Positions 1 through 10,231 of a stretch of DNA of 64,000 nt are shown in pieces (position 1 is the stretch's first letter; each line of letters starts with the position of its first letter). Origin of the DNA: Flammeovirgaceae bacterium (GTDB taxonomy: Bacteria; Bacteroidota; Bacteroidia; Cytophagales; Cyclobacteriaceae); assembly GCA_021298355.1 (NCBI GenBank), contig JAJTEH010000006.1, positions 62,001 through 126,000 on the forward strand, given 5' to 3'. The position numbers were made by a program, and so were the translations under genes. Under the pieces are notes generated by a model that made no database searches, was not told where the DNA came from, and was given only the letters and a program-made list of their open reading frames with translations.

Positions 1-45
1 GACAACGTTTCGCTCGTAAAAAAGTAATTTCTTGAAATTTAATGC

Positions 46-74
46 ATAGGTCGGGAGTAAATAACCCGACCTAT
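46..74 (+). terminator. Hairpin, likely terminator of the upstream gene
   Basis: A perfect 10-bp stem (ATAGGTCGGG paired with CCCGACCTAT) encloses a 9-nt loop. Only a short T run follows, so it may be a weak terminator or an mRNA-stabilising hairpin. It sits 39 bases before the first start codon and would insulate the glucan operon from whatever lies upstream of the window. Confidence 0.55.
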
Positions 75-112
75 TTCGAAGTAATTGAAATCTGTATAAA
101 ACTTGGTACAAG

Positions 113-3100
113 GTGAAGTCTTTTGATTCGCAGTTAAAAAGTATTGTAATAGAAAATGAAGTCTATTTTAAAATTGAAGATGTAGACTCATTTCGGCCTT
201 TCTTTATGAGTATCGTTAGCCAGGCCGACCATTGGTTGTTTATTGGCAGTAACGGTGGTATAAGTGCAGGACGCAAAAATGCCGAACAAGCCTTGTTCCC
301 TTACTATACAGATGATAAAATTATTGAATCTGCAGAAAACACCGGTTCTAAAACGATCATCCGAACAAGTATAGACAACAAGCTATTTGTGTGGGAACCC
401 TTTTCTATACACTACGCGTATCAATACACGCTTAAAAGAAATCTGTATAAAAACACTATTGGCAATAAAATTCTTTTCGAAGAAGTTAATGAGCAGCTTG
501 GCTTAACTTTTCATTATCAATGGAGCACAAGCGAACGTTTCGGGTTTGTTAAATCAAGCAGGTTAATAAACCATTCTAACCAACCCAAAACGGTTGTAGT
601 GTTAGATGGCATACAAAACATAATGCCCCATGGGGTTGGAAGCATGCTGCAAAATTCGCGGAGCAACTTAGTAGATGCTTATAAGAGAAACGAATTACAT
701 TCTTCTAGTGGTGTTGCCACATTTGCGTTAAGTTCTATAATTGTAGATAAAGCCGAACCCAGCGAAGCCCTAAAAGCTACCACTGTTTGGGCAGCAGGGA
801 TAAAGCCCAACAACATCTTGGTATCAACGTTGCAAATACATGCTTTTCGTAAAGGAATACCCCTACAAACCGAAACGGATTGTAAAGCAGAAAGAGGCGC
901 ATATTTAATCGAGGCAGATCTTGTATTGCAACCCAATCAGCAAAAAGAGTGGATAGTAGTTGCCGATGTAAACCAAAGTGTAACCAAAACTATTGCGTTA
1001 CAAAACCTGTTAGAAAGTAACACCCCTATTTTAAAAACCGTAGAAGCCGATGTACAAGCAGGTACAGAACACTTGCTGGCTTTGTGTGCATCTGCAGACG
1101 GATTGCAAAAAACAGCAGACTTGCTACGCGACACACGCCATTTTGCCAACACCATGTTTAACATTATGCGTGGTGGTATTTTCGACAATCACTACCTACT
1201 GGAAAAATCAGACCTGCTAACTTATTTCTCTAAGGCCAATCCCATTGTTTACCAAAACCATAAAGAAAAAATAAACGCCTTACCAGATGTTTGCTTGCAC
1301 CATCAGGTGAATCAAGTAGCTGCGCAAACTAAAGATGCAGATTTTATACGGCTTTCGTTAGAATATCTACCGTTAAAATTTAGCAGACGACACGGAGACC
1401 CAAGCCGCCCTTGGAATCAGTTTTCTATAAACATTCGAAGCGAAAAAGATAGTAGCAAAGTATTAGATTACGAAGGCAACTGGCGCGATATATTTCAAAA
1501 TTGGGAAGCCTTAGCGCACGCATATCCTTATTTTATCGAAGGAATGATCGCTAAATTTTTAAATGCCTCTACCTTTGACGGATACAACCCCTATCGCATT
1601 ACTAAAAGCGGAATAGATTGGGAAAAAATTGAAGCTGATGATCCGTGGTCGTATATTGGCTACTGGGGCGATCATCAAATTATTTATCTTCTTAAGTTTT
1701 TGGAGTTTGCCGAAAATCACCAGCCGGGTAAACTTGAAAAATATTTTTCTGAAGAAATATTTGTGTACGCTAACGTACCCTATAAGATTAAGCCGTATGA
1801 TGAAATACTCCTTAACCCCAAAGACACTATCGATTTCGACCATGCGCTAGATCATGCCATTGCAAAACGTAGAGAAACACTAGGTGCCGATAGCGCACTA
1901 GTGCAAAATCAACTTACAGAAATACACCGCGTAAATTTCCTCGAAAAAATATTGGCTTCTTTGTTAGCCAAACTTTCTAACTTCATTCCTGAAGGCGGTA
2001 TCTGGATGAACACCCAACGCCCCGAGTGGAACGATGCCAACAATGCTTTAGTAGGAAATGGCGTTTCTGTAGTAACCCTTTGTTATGTGCGTAGATTTTT
2101 ATCCTTCTTTCAAACCTTACTACATAACTCTCACATACAGGAAGTAAAACTCTCTACAGAAATGGTTGAGTTTTTCCAAACCATGCACAAGGCTTTTAAA
2201 CAACACGAGTTTCTTTTATCTAAAAAAATAGACAATCAATCCAGAAAAAAGATTGTTGATGCTTTAGGGAAATCTGCTAGTGAGTATCGAAATAAAATAT
2301 ATACCCAATTCTTTACAGGACAAAAAGAAAAAATAAGCGTTACTGAATTACATGATTTTTTTACCCTTGCATTACGCTTTATAGACCATAGTATTAAAGC
2401 AAACGAACGAAACGATAAATTATACCATGCCTATAATTTGCTTACAATAGAGAACAACAACAGCATGGCCATCTCCTATTTGCCCGAAATGTTAGAAGGG
2501 CAAGTAGCCGTGCTTAGCTCCGGATTTCTTTCTGCCAAACAGCAGGTAGATACACTCAATGCTTTACGCAAGAGCGATCTTTACAGACACGATCAGAACA
2601 GCTACTTATTATACCCTAACAAAGAACTAAAAGGATTTATCCATAAAAATAATATTCCGAAAGAAACGGTAAGTCAATCGCCATTTCTTAGCCTGCTACA
2701 TGAAAAGGCCAACAATCATATCTTAGAAAAAGATGTAAACGGAAATTTTCATTTTAACGGAGATTTTAAAAACGCGAATGATCTTCTATCAGCTCTGCAA
2801 GAATTACCCATACACGTAACAGAAGAAAACCGAAAAGAAATACTAAATACATTCGAAAGCATTTTTAACCATAAAGCCTTTACAGGAAGATCGGGTACAT
2901 TTTATGGCTACGAAGGGTTAGGTTCTATTTACTGGCACATGGTTTCTAAGTTAGCACTGGCCGTACAAGAGTGTTGTGCACATGCAAAACAAAATAAGGA
3001 AGATGCAAAAACTATAGATGCATTAATTAAACATTTCAGAGAAATTAACGAAGGAATAGGTGTACACAAACAACCAAGTGTATATGGAGCTTTTCCCACA

Positions 3101-3532
3101 GATCCGTACTCGCATACGCCTGCAAACAAAGGCACCCAACAACCGGGTATGACTGGCCAGGTAAAAGAAGACATCATTGCCAGAATTGGCGAATTAGGTG
3201 TAGATGTAAAAGAAGGAAAGATTTCCTTCCATCCTTTTATGCTAAACAAAAATGAATTTATCAAAAGCAAAAGTGAGTTTAGCTTTATCGATACCGGTGG
3301 ACAACCGAACCAGATACAAATGCCAGAAAATTCACTCTGCTTTACCTATTGCCAAATACCGGTAATCTATACGCTTACTAATTATGAAGGTGTTACGTTA
3401 ACTTTTGATGATGATACAACACGAACCAACTCCGCATTAGAAATAGACAAAGAAACAAGCGCCAAAATTTGGAACCGCAACCGACATATTAAAAAAATAG
3501 AAGTAAACATTAAAGCCGATACCATACGGTAA
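113..3532 (+). CDS. GH94/GH149-like beta-glucan phosphorylase
   Basis: This 1139-residue protein has no signal peptide and is expected to act in the cytoplasm, splitting beta-glucan oligosaccharides with phosphate to give glucose 1-phosphate. The motif PEWNDANNALVGNG places the GH94-clan general acid at about D641. The N-terminal part (GSNGGISAGRKNAEQALFP) and the HPFM...FIDTGG C-terminal part also look like this clan. The length, well above the roughly 800 residues of cellobiose phosphorylase, fits GH149 beta-1,3-oligoglucan phosphorylase better; GH161 is an alternative. The start is GTG at 113, chosen because conserved-looking sequence begins close to it. It is followed by the GH3 gene with a 1-base overlap (TAATG). 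The family subtype is my inference. Confidence 0.75.
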   Translation: MKSFDSQLKSIVIENEVYFKIEDVDSFRPFFMSIVSQADHWLFIGSNGGISAGRKNAEQALFPYYTDDKIIESAENTGSKTIIRTSIDNKLFVWEPFSIHYAYQYTLKRNLYKNTIGNKILFEEVNEQLGLTFHYQWSTSERFGFVKSSRLINHSNQPKTVVVLDGIQNIMPHGVGSMLQNSRSNLVDAYKRNELHSSSGVATFALSSIIVDKAEPSEALKATTVWAAGIKPNNILVSTLQIHAFRKGIPLQTETDCKAERGAYLIEADLVLQPNQQKEWIVVADVNQSVTKTIALQNLLESNTPILKTVEADVQAGTEHLLALCASADGLQKTADLLRDTRHFANTMFNIMRGGIFDNHYLLEKSDLLTYFSKANPIVYQNHKEKINALPDVCLHHQVNQVAAQTKDADFIRLSLEYLPLKFSRRHGDPSRPWNQFSINIRSEKDSSKVLDYEGNWRDIFQNWEALAHAYPYFIEGMIAKFLNASTFDGYNPYRITKSGIDWEKIEADDPWSYIGYWGDHQIIYLLKFLEFAENHQPGKLEKYFSEEIFVYANVPYKIKPYDEILLNPKDTIDFDHALDHAIAKRRETLGADSALVQNQLTEIHRVNFLEKILASLLAKLSNFIPEGGIWMNTQRPEWNDANNALVGNGVSVVTLCYVRRFLSFFQTLLHNSHIQEVKLSTEMVEFFQTMHKAFKQHEFLLSKKIDNQSRKKIVDALGKSASEYRNKIYTQFFTGQKEKISVTELHDFFTLALRFIDHSIKANERNDKLYHAYNLLTIENNNSMAISYLPEMLEGQVAVLSSGFLSAKQQVDTLNALRKSDLYRHDQNSYLLYPNKELKGFIHKNNIPKETVSQSPFLSLLHEKANNHILEKDVNGNFHFNGDFKNANDLLSALQELPIHVTEENRKEILNTFESIFNHKAFTGRSGTFYGYEGLGSIYWHMVSKLALAVQECCAHAKQNKEDAKTIDALIKHFREINEGIGVHKQPSVYGAFPTDPYSHTPANKGTQQPGMTGQVKEDIIARIGELGVDVKEGKISFHPFMLNKNEFIKSKSEFSFIDTGGQPNQIQMPENSLCFTYCQIPVIYTLTNYEGVTLTFDDDTTRTNSALEIDKETSAKIWNRNRHIKKIEVNIKADTIR

Positions 3533-5340
3533 TGAAGTGTATTTTAAGAATTGTATGTATAATAATAATTAGTGTTAGCCTATTACCTTCTTGCCAGATG
3601 AACAAGCAAACACAAATGAGCAAAAATCAAGAAATAGAACAAAGAATAGATTCGCTACTATCTGTAATGACGTTGGAAGAAAAAATTGGCCAGATGACAC
3701 AAGTGCGCCATTTCGATGACATTACAGAAGAAGAAATCACAACTCGCCATATAGGCTCTGTTATCCATACACAAGGCCCTGTGCCCGGTAAAAGCGCAAA
3801 AGAATGGCAAGAAAAATTCGAACGTTTTCAAAAACATGCCCTTTCATCCCGATTAAAAATTCCTTTGCTTTTTGGGGTAGATGCCGTGCACGGACAAAAT
3901 ACATTTGAAGGAGCAACTATCTTCCCGCATAACATTGGTTTAGGCGCAACACAAAACGAAACTCTGGTAGAACAAGCCGCAGCCATTACAGCTCTAGAAT
4001 CTAAAGCAACAGGATTTACGTGGGTGTTTTCTCCATGTGCCGCTATACCCTATAATGAAAAATGGGGACGTGTATACGAAGCCTTCTCAGAAAATACACA
4101 ACTCACAACCAAATTAGTGGAAGCATCTGTTCGTGGTCATCAGAAAGAAAATTATGTGTTGGCAACTGCCAAACATTTTATCGGAGATGGCGCCACCGAT
4201 TATGGTAAAGAAGGAGGCGAAACTACTCTTACAAGAAAGGAAGTTATAGAAAGATTATTGCCTCCCTATCAGGCTGCAATACGAGCTGGTGTTTCTAGTA
4301 TTATGGCTTCTTTTAACACGTTAGATGGTTTGCCCATGCATGCCCACCGCGAATTAATTACAGAATTACTAAAAGACTCTTTACAATTTGATGGTATTGT
4401 GGTTTCAGATTGGAAAGCCTACTCTCGTTTTGGTGGTAACAACATTATTAATGCAGGAATTGATGTTGTAATGGCAGTTGATGGAGATTTAGCCCAGTTT
4501 CAGGAGGGTGTTCGTAACGGTGTGCTACAAGGCGAAATACCTGAAGCGCGCATTAATGATGCCGTGCGAAGAATTTTAAGACAGAAATTTAAACTAGGAC
4601 TTTTCGAAAATCCTTTTCCTGATTCGTCCTTACTTTCAAAAATAGGAACGAACGAACACAGACAAATTGCAAAACAAGCTGTGCGCGAGTCTTTAGTACT
4701 ATTAAAAAATGAAAACGAAACACTTCCTATTAAAAATGTTAATCGCATAGTGCTAGTTGGCGAATTTGCCAATAACGCTGGGCTACAATCAGGCGGGTGG
4801 ACCATCCATTGGCAAGGCACAAATGAAAACTATGCCGGAGCTACAACTATTTTACAAGGATTTAAAAACAATACCAATGCAGAAATTTTATACGATCCTA
4901 CTGGTGAAGGTATAAAAGCTGATTTAGCTATATTAGTTGTTGGCGAAACTCCCTATGCCGAATTCTTTGGAGATATAGGTGGAGAGATGAATCGCTATCA
5001 ACTAACCTTATCTCCCGAGCATCAGGCTTACGTTAACAAATACAAAAGTATGGGAATGAAAACAGTTGTACTCCTTATTTCTGGAAGACCACTGGTAGTT
5101 ACCGAGCAAATACAAAACGTAAATGCATTTGTTGCAGCCTGGTTGCCGGGCTCAGAAGGCGAAGGAATTGCCGAAGTTCTGTTAGGCAAATACAACTTTG
5201 TGGGTAAACTGCCACACAGTTGGCCCGAATCAGAAAAAGATTTTACAGGTAAGTATGGCCCCAACTATTGGGACTCTTCGCATAAACCGCTATTTCCTAT
5301 CGGCTTCGGACTTTCTTATCCTACTGTTAAAACAAATTAA
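3532..5340 (+). CDS. GH3 beta-glucosidase, lipoprotein (BglX-like)
   Basis: The enzyme removes terminal glucose from beta-glucan oligosaccharides. A lipobox (LLPSC, Cys about 21) after a hydrophobic leader predicts a periplasm-facing lipoprotein. The N-terminal barrel carries AKHFIGDGATDYG, and the catalytic nucleophile is D293 in GIVVSDWKAY, as in plant-type beta-glucan exohydrolases. The C-terminal half holds the second GH3 domain and ends with FPIGFGLSYPTV. At 602 residues it lacks the fibronectin-like third domain of longer GH3 enzymes. It overlaps its neighbours by one base on each side (TAATG at both ends), so it is almost certainly co-transcribed with the phosphorylase and the GH17 genes. 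Confidence 0.9.
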   Translation: MKCILRIVCIIIISVSLLPSCQMNKQTQMSKNQEIEQRIDSLLSVMTLEEKIGQMTQVRHFDDITEEEITTRHIGSVIHTQGPVPGKSAKEWQEKFERFQKHALSSRLKIPLLFGVDAVHGQNTFEGATIFPHNIGLGATQNETLVEQAAAITALESKATGFTWVFSPCAAIPYNEKWGRVYEAFSENTQLTTKLVEASVRGHQKENYVLATAKHFIGDGATDYGKEGGETTLTRKEVIERLLPPYQAAIRAGVSSIMASFNTLDGLPMHAHRELITELLKDSLQFDGIVVSDWKAYSRFGGNNIINAGIDVVMAVDGDLAQFQEGVRNGVLQGEIPEARINDAVRRILRQKFKLGLFENPFPDSSLLSKIGTNEHRQIAKQAVRESLVLLKNENETLPIKNVNRIVLVGEFANNAGLQSGGWTIHWQGTNENYAGATTILQGFKNNTNAEILYDPTGEGIKADLAILVVGETPYAEFFGDIGGEMNRYQLTLSPEHQAYVNKYKSMGMKTVVLLISGRPLVVTEQIQNVNAFVAAWLPGSEGEGIAEVLLGKYNFVGKLPHSWPESEKDFTGKYGPNYWDSSHKPLFPIGFGLSYPTVKTN

Positions 5341-5363
5341 TGGCTAAAGTAACCCACCTGTAT

Positions 5364-6638
5364 ATGAAATCGATTGTGAAATTCTCTTTGTTTAGTTTCA
5401 TCTTCCTTTTTTATATCTCTTGTGGATTTAAAAACAATACCAACCCATCCAATTCAACTTCAGCAAACTTAAAAACTGTGACAGCGAAAGACATTTTAGG
5501 AAACCCTGCCTATCAGGCAATTTGTTACGAAGGATACCGCGAAAAATCAAGATCCATTCAGCCTACAGTTGCCCAGTTGCAGGAAGACCTGCGAATATTG
5601 CATGCCATGGATATTCGTATCGTAAGAACCTATAACGTGCAACTAGCACACGCCTCTACATTGCTAAAAGCCATACAAGAACTAAAGCAACAAGATCCAA
5701 CGTTCGAGATGTATGTTATGCTAGGCGCATGGATAGATTGCCAAAACGCCTGGACAGACAAAGCACCTAACCACGATGTGGAAAGCGAACAAAACGAAGG
5801 AGAAATTGAGCGCGCAGTTGCTTTGGCTAATCAATATCCTGATATCGTTAAAATAATAGCAGTTGGTAATGAGGCTATGGTAAAATGGGCAACAAGCTAC
5901 TATGTGCAACCTGCGGTAATTCTAAAGTGGGTAAAACATTTACAGAATTTAAAAGCTGAAGGAAAATTATCGAAAGATCTTTGGATAACTAATTCAGACG
6001 ATTTCGCCTCTTGGGGAGGTGGAGATTCATCGTATCATACACAAGACTTAGCAGAGTTAATGAAAGCTGTAGATTATATTTCGATACACACCTACCCTTA
6101 CCACAATACACATTACAATCCTGATTTCTGGAAAGTACCCGCAACAGAAACTGCTTTACCTGAAATAGAAAAAGTTGATGCTGCCATGTTGCGTGCACGC
6201 GATTTTGCTAAAACACAATATGAAAATGTGAAAAAATATATGACAAGCGTTGGCGTAAATAAACCTATTCACATTGGTGAAACGGGTTGGGCCAGTACAT
6301 CCGATGGATTTTATGGCGCGGAAGGTTCGCGTGCCACAGACGAATACAAACAAGGAAAATATTACCAGCTTATGCGCGAGTGGACTAACGCAGCAGGTAT
6401 AAGTTGTTTTTATTTCGAAGCCTTTGACGAACAATGGAAAGATGCTGCCAATCCGATGGGATCTGAAAACCATTTTGGTTTATTTAATTTAAAAGGAGAA
6501 GCCAAATACGGATTATGGAATTTAGTAGATGAAAAAATATTTGAAAAGCTGAGTCGCGGTGGTAACCCCATACAAAAAACCGAAAACGGAAATAAAGAGA
6601 AAATTATGAAAACAGTTTTACCACCACCCAATAAGTGA
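5364..6638 (+). CDS. GH17-type beta-glucanase, lipoprotein
   Basis: This is a glycoside hydrolase family 17 protein, a family of endo-beta-1,3- and beta-1,3-1,4-glucanases. The acid/base Glu is in IIAVGNEAMV and the nucleophile in HIGETGWAS (E178 and E314 counted from an ATG at 5340). I prefer the ATG at 5364, because it gives a normal leader, MKSIVKFSLFSFIFLFYISC, with a lipobox Cys; the ATG at 5340 overlaps the GH3 stop codon and is the alternative. It probably acts in the periplasm on chains delivered from outside. It differs clearly in sequence from the two GH17 domains downstream, so it was not produced by the same recent duplication. Confidence 0.85.
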   Translation: MKSIVKFSLFSFIFLFYISCGFKNNTNPSNSTSANLKTVTAKDILGNPAYQAICYEGYREKSRSIQPTVAQLQEDLRILHAMDIRIVRTYNVQLAHASTLLKAIQELKQQDPTFEMYVMLGAWIDCQNAWTDKAPNHDVESEQNEGEIERAVALANQYPDIVKIIAVGNEAMVKWATSYYVQPAVILKWVKHLQNLKAEGKLSKDLWITNSDDFASWGGGDSSYHTQDLAELMKAVDYISIHTYPYHNTHYNPDFWKVPATETALPEIEKVDAAMLRARDFAKTQYENVKKYMTSVGVNKPIHIGETGWASTSDGFYGAEGSRATDEYKQGKYYQLMREWTNAAGISCFYFEAFDEQWKDAANPMGSENHFGLFNLKGEAKYGLWNLVDEKIFEKLSRGGNPIQKTENGNKEKIMKTVLPPPNK

Positions 6639-6683
6639 ACATGAAATTGATTTAAAAAAATCACAAACATAACGCTAAACTAT

Positions 6684-9014
6684 ATGACAAGCGCACATTC
6701 ACAAGTTCCCATGACCCAGAAAATAGCCTTTGGAATTGGCATGTTAGCCAACCAGATGTTTCCGGCTGTGTTGGGTATTTTTATGGTAGTGTTAGTACAA
6801 GACCTTGGATTTCCGGGGTGGATGTGGGGCATCATCTTTTTTCTTCCACGCGTGTTCGATGCCATTACAGATCCTATTATGGGATACATATCAGATAACA
6901 CCAAATCGCGTTGGGGCAGACGAAGGCATTATGTTTTATTTGGTGCTATCATTATGGGAATTTCGTTTGTTATAATGTGGCAGTTATACCGCGAAAATGG
7001 AATTGTCTATAATTTTTATTTTTTCATTTTCTGGTCTTTCATTTTCTATTTAGGCTTAACAATTTTCAGTGTGCCTTATGTTGCTATGGGGTACGAAATG
7101 AGTAACGATTTTCACGAGCGTACCAGCATCATGGCCATTGCCCAATGGATTGGCCAATGGGCATGGATAATTGCTCCGTGGTTTTGGGTTTTTATGTACG
7201 ATAAAAGTTGGTTTGAATCTGCCGATGTGGCCACGCGCACACTCGCTGTTTGGGTAGGTGTTGTATGCATGCTATTCGCCATTGTACCGGCATTATTTAT
7301 TCCGGGCAAATCGACATTAAACGAAAATTATGCCCCGCTAACTTTGCGTTCGATTGGTGGCAGTTTAAAAGAAATTTTAATGGGTTTTAAAGAAGCTTTC
7401 GCATCGGTTCCATTTAGAAAATTATGTATTGCCACGTTTTTCATCTTTAATGCTTTTAATACCATAGCAAGTTTTTCATTCTTCATCGTTGTTTATTATT
7501 TATTTAATGGCGATACACAAGCCTCGGGTATATGGCCCACGCTATTTGGTAGTTTAGGCGCTGTGTTTACAACCTTTCTCGTTATCCCAATAGTAGCACG
7601 TATGTCTAAACACCTGGGTAAGAAAAAAGCATTTATTGTGTCGCAGGGAATTTCTATTTTCGGGTACATCATGCTTTGGTTTCTGTTTGTACCCGGAAAA
7701 CCATACCTCTTTATTTTTGCTTTACCCTTTTTCTCTTTTGGTATTGGTAGTTTGTTTACCTTAATGATGTCGATGACAGCAGATGTAATTGACTTAGATG
7801 AATTACAAACAGGTAAAAGACGCGAAGGTATTTTCGGGGCTATTTACTGGTGGATGGTTAAAGTAGGTTTTGCGGTTGCCGGATTGTTAAGTGGTGCTAT
7901 TATGACATTAGTTAAGTTCGATCCAAGTTCTGCCCTACAACCCGAAGGAGCTATTACCGGACTTAGGCTTTTTTATTCCGGTATTCCTATACTCGGAACG
8001 TTAACCGCCATGTACATAATGCGCGACTATGATGTAACCGAAGAAAAATCTAAATCGATAAGAGCACAAATAGATGCCCGCCAAACCAAACCGGAAATTC
8101 CAACTTCTTCTTACTACACACGCAGAAGTTTTACCTTGGCTTCTTCCCTATCTGTATTGCCAACCGATGTTTCAGAAACCAATAAATCTGCATCTGCTTT
8201 AAAATCAATCTTTAAAACTACACTGCAAGAAGGCTTACACGGCATTTGTTTTACTCCATACGAAGAAGGGCAAAACCTTGGCGATAAACTTTCTTATACA
8301 CAGATAAACAGGCGCATGAGTATTATTAAACCCTACACAAAATGGATTCGCTCTTTTTCGTGTACCGATGGAAACGAATTAATACCGCAAGTAGCCCGCG
8401 AGTATGGATTAAAAACAATGGCAGGTGCGTGGATCGATAAAAATAAATTTAACAACGAAGTAGAAATACATGCACTGGTTGATCTTGCCAAAAAAGGATT
8501 TGTAGATATTGCCGTTGTTGGTAACGAAGTACTTATGCGAGATGAATTATCGGTTGCTGCTATACTTGCGTATATAAAACGAGTAAAACAGGCTGTTCCT
8601 CATATTCCTGTTGCGTATGTAGATGCTTATTATCAGTTTGTAGAACATCCGGAATTAGTAGATGCTTGTGATGTAATATTGGCAAATTGTTATCCTTTCT
8701 GGGAAGGTTGCGAAATAGAAAAAGCAACAGCGTACTTAAACCAAATGCATCAAACAACCCTACAGGTAAGCAAAGGTAAACCTGTAATTGTTAGCGAAAC
8801 AGGTTGGCCAAACGAAGGTTCGGCTGTACAAGGTGCAGTGCCATCTGCAGAAAATGCAATGACTTATTTTGTAAACGTGCAGGCATGGGCCAAAAAAGAG
8901 AAGGCTGATTTGTTTTACTTCTCTTCCTTCGATGAATCGTGGAAAGTAAAACACGAAGGCGATGTAGGCCAGGCGTGGGGATTGTGGAATAAAAATGAAA
9001 AACTAAAATTTTAA
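6684..9014 (+). CDS. GPH-type sugar symporter fused to a GH17 domain
   Basis: Residues 1 to about 465 form a 12-helix major-facilitator transporter of the glycoside-pentoside-hexuronide type, recognised by the loop SDNTKSRWGRRRHYV and by ADVIDLDELQTGKRREG in the second half. After a linker (about 465-490), residues to 776 form a complete GH17 domain with E615 (VVGNEVLM) as acid/base and E705 (IVSETGWPNEG) as nucleophile. With 12 helices the C-terminus faces the cytoplasm, so an imported beta-glucan oligosaccharide would meet the hydrolase on entry. The GH17 part closely resembles the next gene, so a duplication followed by fusion, or the reverse, is likely. There is no frameshift or stop between the parts. 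Confidence 0.88.
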   Translation: MTSAHSQVPMTQKIAFGIGMLANQMFPAVLGIFMVVLVQDLGFPGWMWGIIFFLPRVFDAITDPIMGYISDNTKSRWGRRRHYVLFGAIIMGISFVIMWQLYRENGIVYNFYFFIFWSFIFYLGLTIFSVPYVAMGYEMSNDFHERTSIMAIAQWIGQWAWIIAPWFWVFMYDKSWFESADVATRTLAVWVGVVCMLFAIVPALFIPGKSTLNENYAPLTLRSIGGSLKEILMGFKEAFASVPFRKLCIATFFIFNAFNTIASFSFFIVVYYLFNGDTQASGIWPTLFGSLGAVFTTFLVIPIVARMSKHLGKKKAFIVSQGISIFGYIMLWFLFVPGKPYLFIFALPFFSFGIGSLFTLMMSMTADVIDLDELQTGKRREGIFGAIYWWMVKVGFAVAGLLSGAIMTLVKFDPSSALQPEGAITGLRLFYSGIPILGTLTAMYIMRDYDVTEEKSKSIRAQIDARQTKPEIPTSSYYTRRSFTLASSLSVLPTDVSETNKSASALKSIFKTTLQEGLHGICFTPYEEGQNLGDKLSYTQINRRMSIIKPYTKWIRSFSCTDGNELIPQVAREYGLKTMAGAWIDKNKFNNEVEIHALVDLAKKGFVDIAVVGNEVLMRDELSVAAILAYIKRVKQAVPHIPVAYVDAYYQFVEHPELVDACDVILANCYPFWEGCEIEKATAYLNQMHQTTLQVSKGKPVIVSETGWPNEGSAVQGAVPSAENAMTYFVNVQAWAKKEKADLFYFSSFDESWKVKHEGDVGQAWGLWNKNEKLKF

Positions 9015-9020
9015 ACGATC

Positions 9021-9905
9021 ATGTCGTATAATGCAGAAGCGGTAATGTCGCTTGCGGGGCGAAATTATCAGGGTGTAACAACCGAACAACTTAAAACTTT
9101 GTTTCATCAGGTATTACAAAGTGGTATGCACGGTTTATGTTTTAGTCCGTACGAAGAAGGACAAAACCCCGGAGATATGTTAAGCGAAAAGCAAATTCGC
9201 AGGCGCATGGAGATTATCAGACCCTACATAAAATGGATACGTTCTTTTTCTTGCACCGAAGGCAACGAACTGATTCCTAAAATTGCCAAAGAGTATGGTA
9301 TAAAAACAATGGTGGGTGCCTGGTTAGGTAAAGACAATAAAGTAAACCAGCAAGAAGTTAAAAACTTAATTGAACTAGCTAAAGAAGGGTATGTAGACAT
9401 AGCCGCAGTGGGCAACGAAGTTTTGTACAGAAAAGATTTAACAGAAGATGAATTACTACGGTTCATTGACAAGGCAAAAAAAGAAATAAACCATATACCT
9501 GTGGGTTATGTTGATGCCTATTACGAATTTGACATTAAGCCACGTATTACCGATGCTTGCGATGTAATACTAGCCAATTGTTACCCGTATTGGGAAGGTT
9601 GCCATTGCGATTATTCTTTATTGTACATTAAAGATATGTTTGCGAGAGCCACACGCGCAGCAAAAGGAAAGAAAGTAATTATTTCTGAAACAGGTTGGCC
9701 TAGCCAAGGTACAAACTTACATGCAGCTATGCCATCTTACGAAAATTTCATGAAGTATTTTATCAATATACAAACCTGGTCGAAACAGGAGAATATAGAG
9801 ATACATTACTTTTCATCCTTCGATGAATCGTGGAAAGTAGGTGCCGAAGGCGATGTTGGGGCTTACTGGGGAATTTGGGATAAAGACGAAACTATTAAAT
9901 TCTAA
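9021..9905 (+). CDS. Soluble GH17-type beta-glucan hydrolase
   Basis: This 294-residue protein has no signal peptide or membrane segment and should be cytoplasmic. E133 (AAVGNEVLYR) and E223 (IISETGWPSQG) are the predicted acid/base and nucleophile. It matches the C-terminal domain of the preceding transporter fusion along its whole length: both carry SPYEEGQN or TPYEEGQN, KWIRSFSCT(D/E)GNELIP, VDAYY, ILANCYP and YFSSFDESWK. It starts 6 bases after the fusion gene and is the last gene of the operon. It probably hydrolyses or transglycosylates imported beta-glucan oligosaccharides alongside the phosphorylase. Confidence 0.85.
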   Translation: MSYNAEAVMSLAGRNYQGVTTEQLKTLFHQVLQSGMHGLCFSPYEEGQNPGDMLSEKQIRRRMEIIRPYIKWIRSFSCTEGNELIPKIAKEYGIKTMVGAWLGKDNKVNQQEVKNLIELAKEGYVDIAAVGNEVLYRKDLTEDELLRFIDKAKKEINHIPVGYVDAYYEFDIKPRITDACDVILANCYPYWEGCHCDYSLLYIKDMFARATRAAKGKKVIISETGWPSQGTNLHAAMPSYENFMKYFINIQTWSKQENIEIHYFSSFDESWKVGAEGDVGAYWGIWDKDETIKF

Positions 9906-10231
9906 AAATAGTATTCACTAGAGAAAGCATAATTCAAATTTCTTCCGATTTAATAAGCGTGTACTAGTGTATAACTTGTACTAAACAATATACCCTTGCT
10001 AGTGCTAGCTATCTAAATCAAAATAGCAGTCACTATCCATTTAACCGTAGGGTAAGCTATACGTATAAAAATAGCACGAACCTAAATTCTTTAAAATAAG
10101 CAAGTGCGTTAAGTATCCATCACAGGTGGATTAATAAAGATTACACTTAATTAACATGTATTACATTGAAAATGAAATTCCATTTTCGAATGATAAAGAA
10201 AAAAGGTACATCAGCCATTAAGCTAACCGAT
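9906..10231. other. AT-rich intergenic region, convergent gene ends
   Basis: These 326 bases separate the 3' ends of the glucan operon and the carotenoid fusion gene. I see no open reading frame, strong hairpin or repeat. Scattered short CTAGTG/CACTAG-like words occur but form no convincing stem. Confidence 0.4.

Noticed and set aside
6156..6670. Minus-strand frames inside the GH17 gene
   Set aside because: Shadows of a clearly supported enzyme gene on the other strand, as are similar frames under dnaE, copA and the E1 gene.
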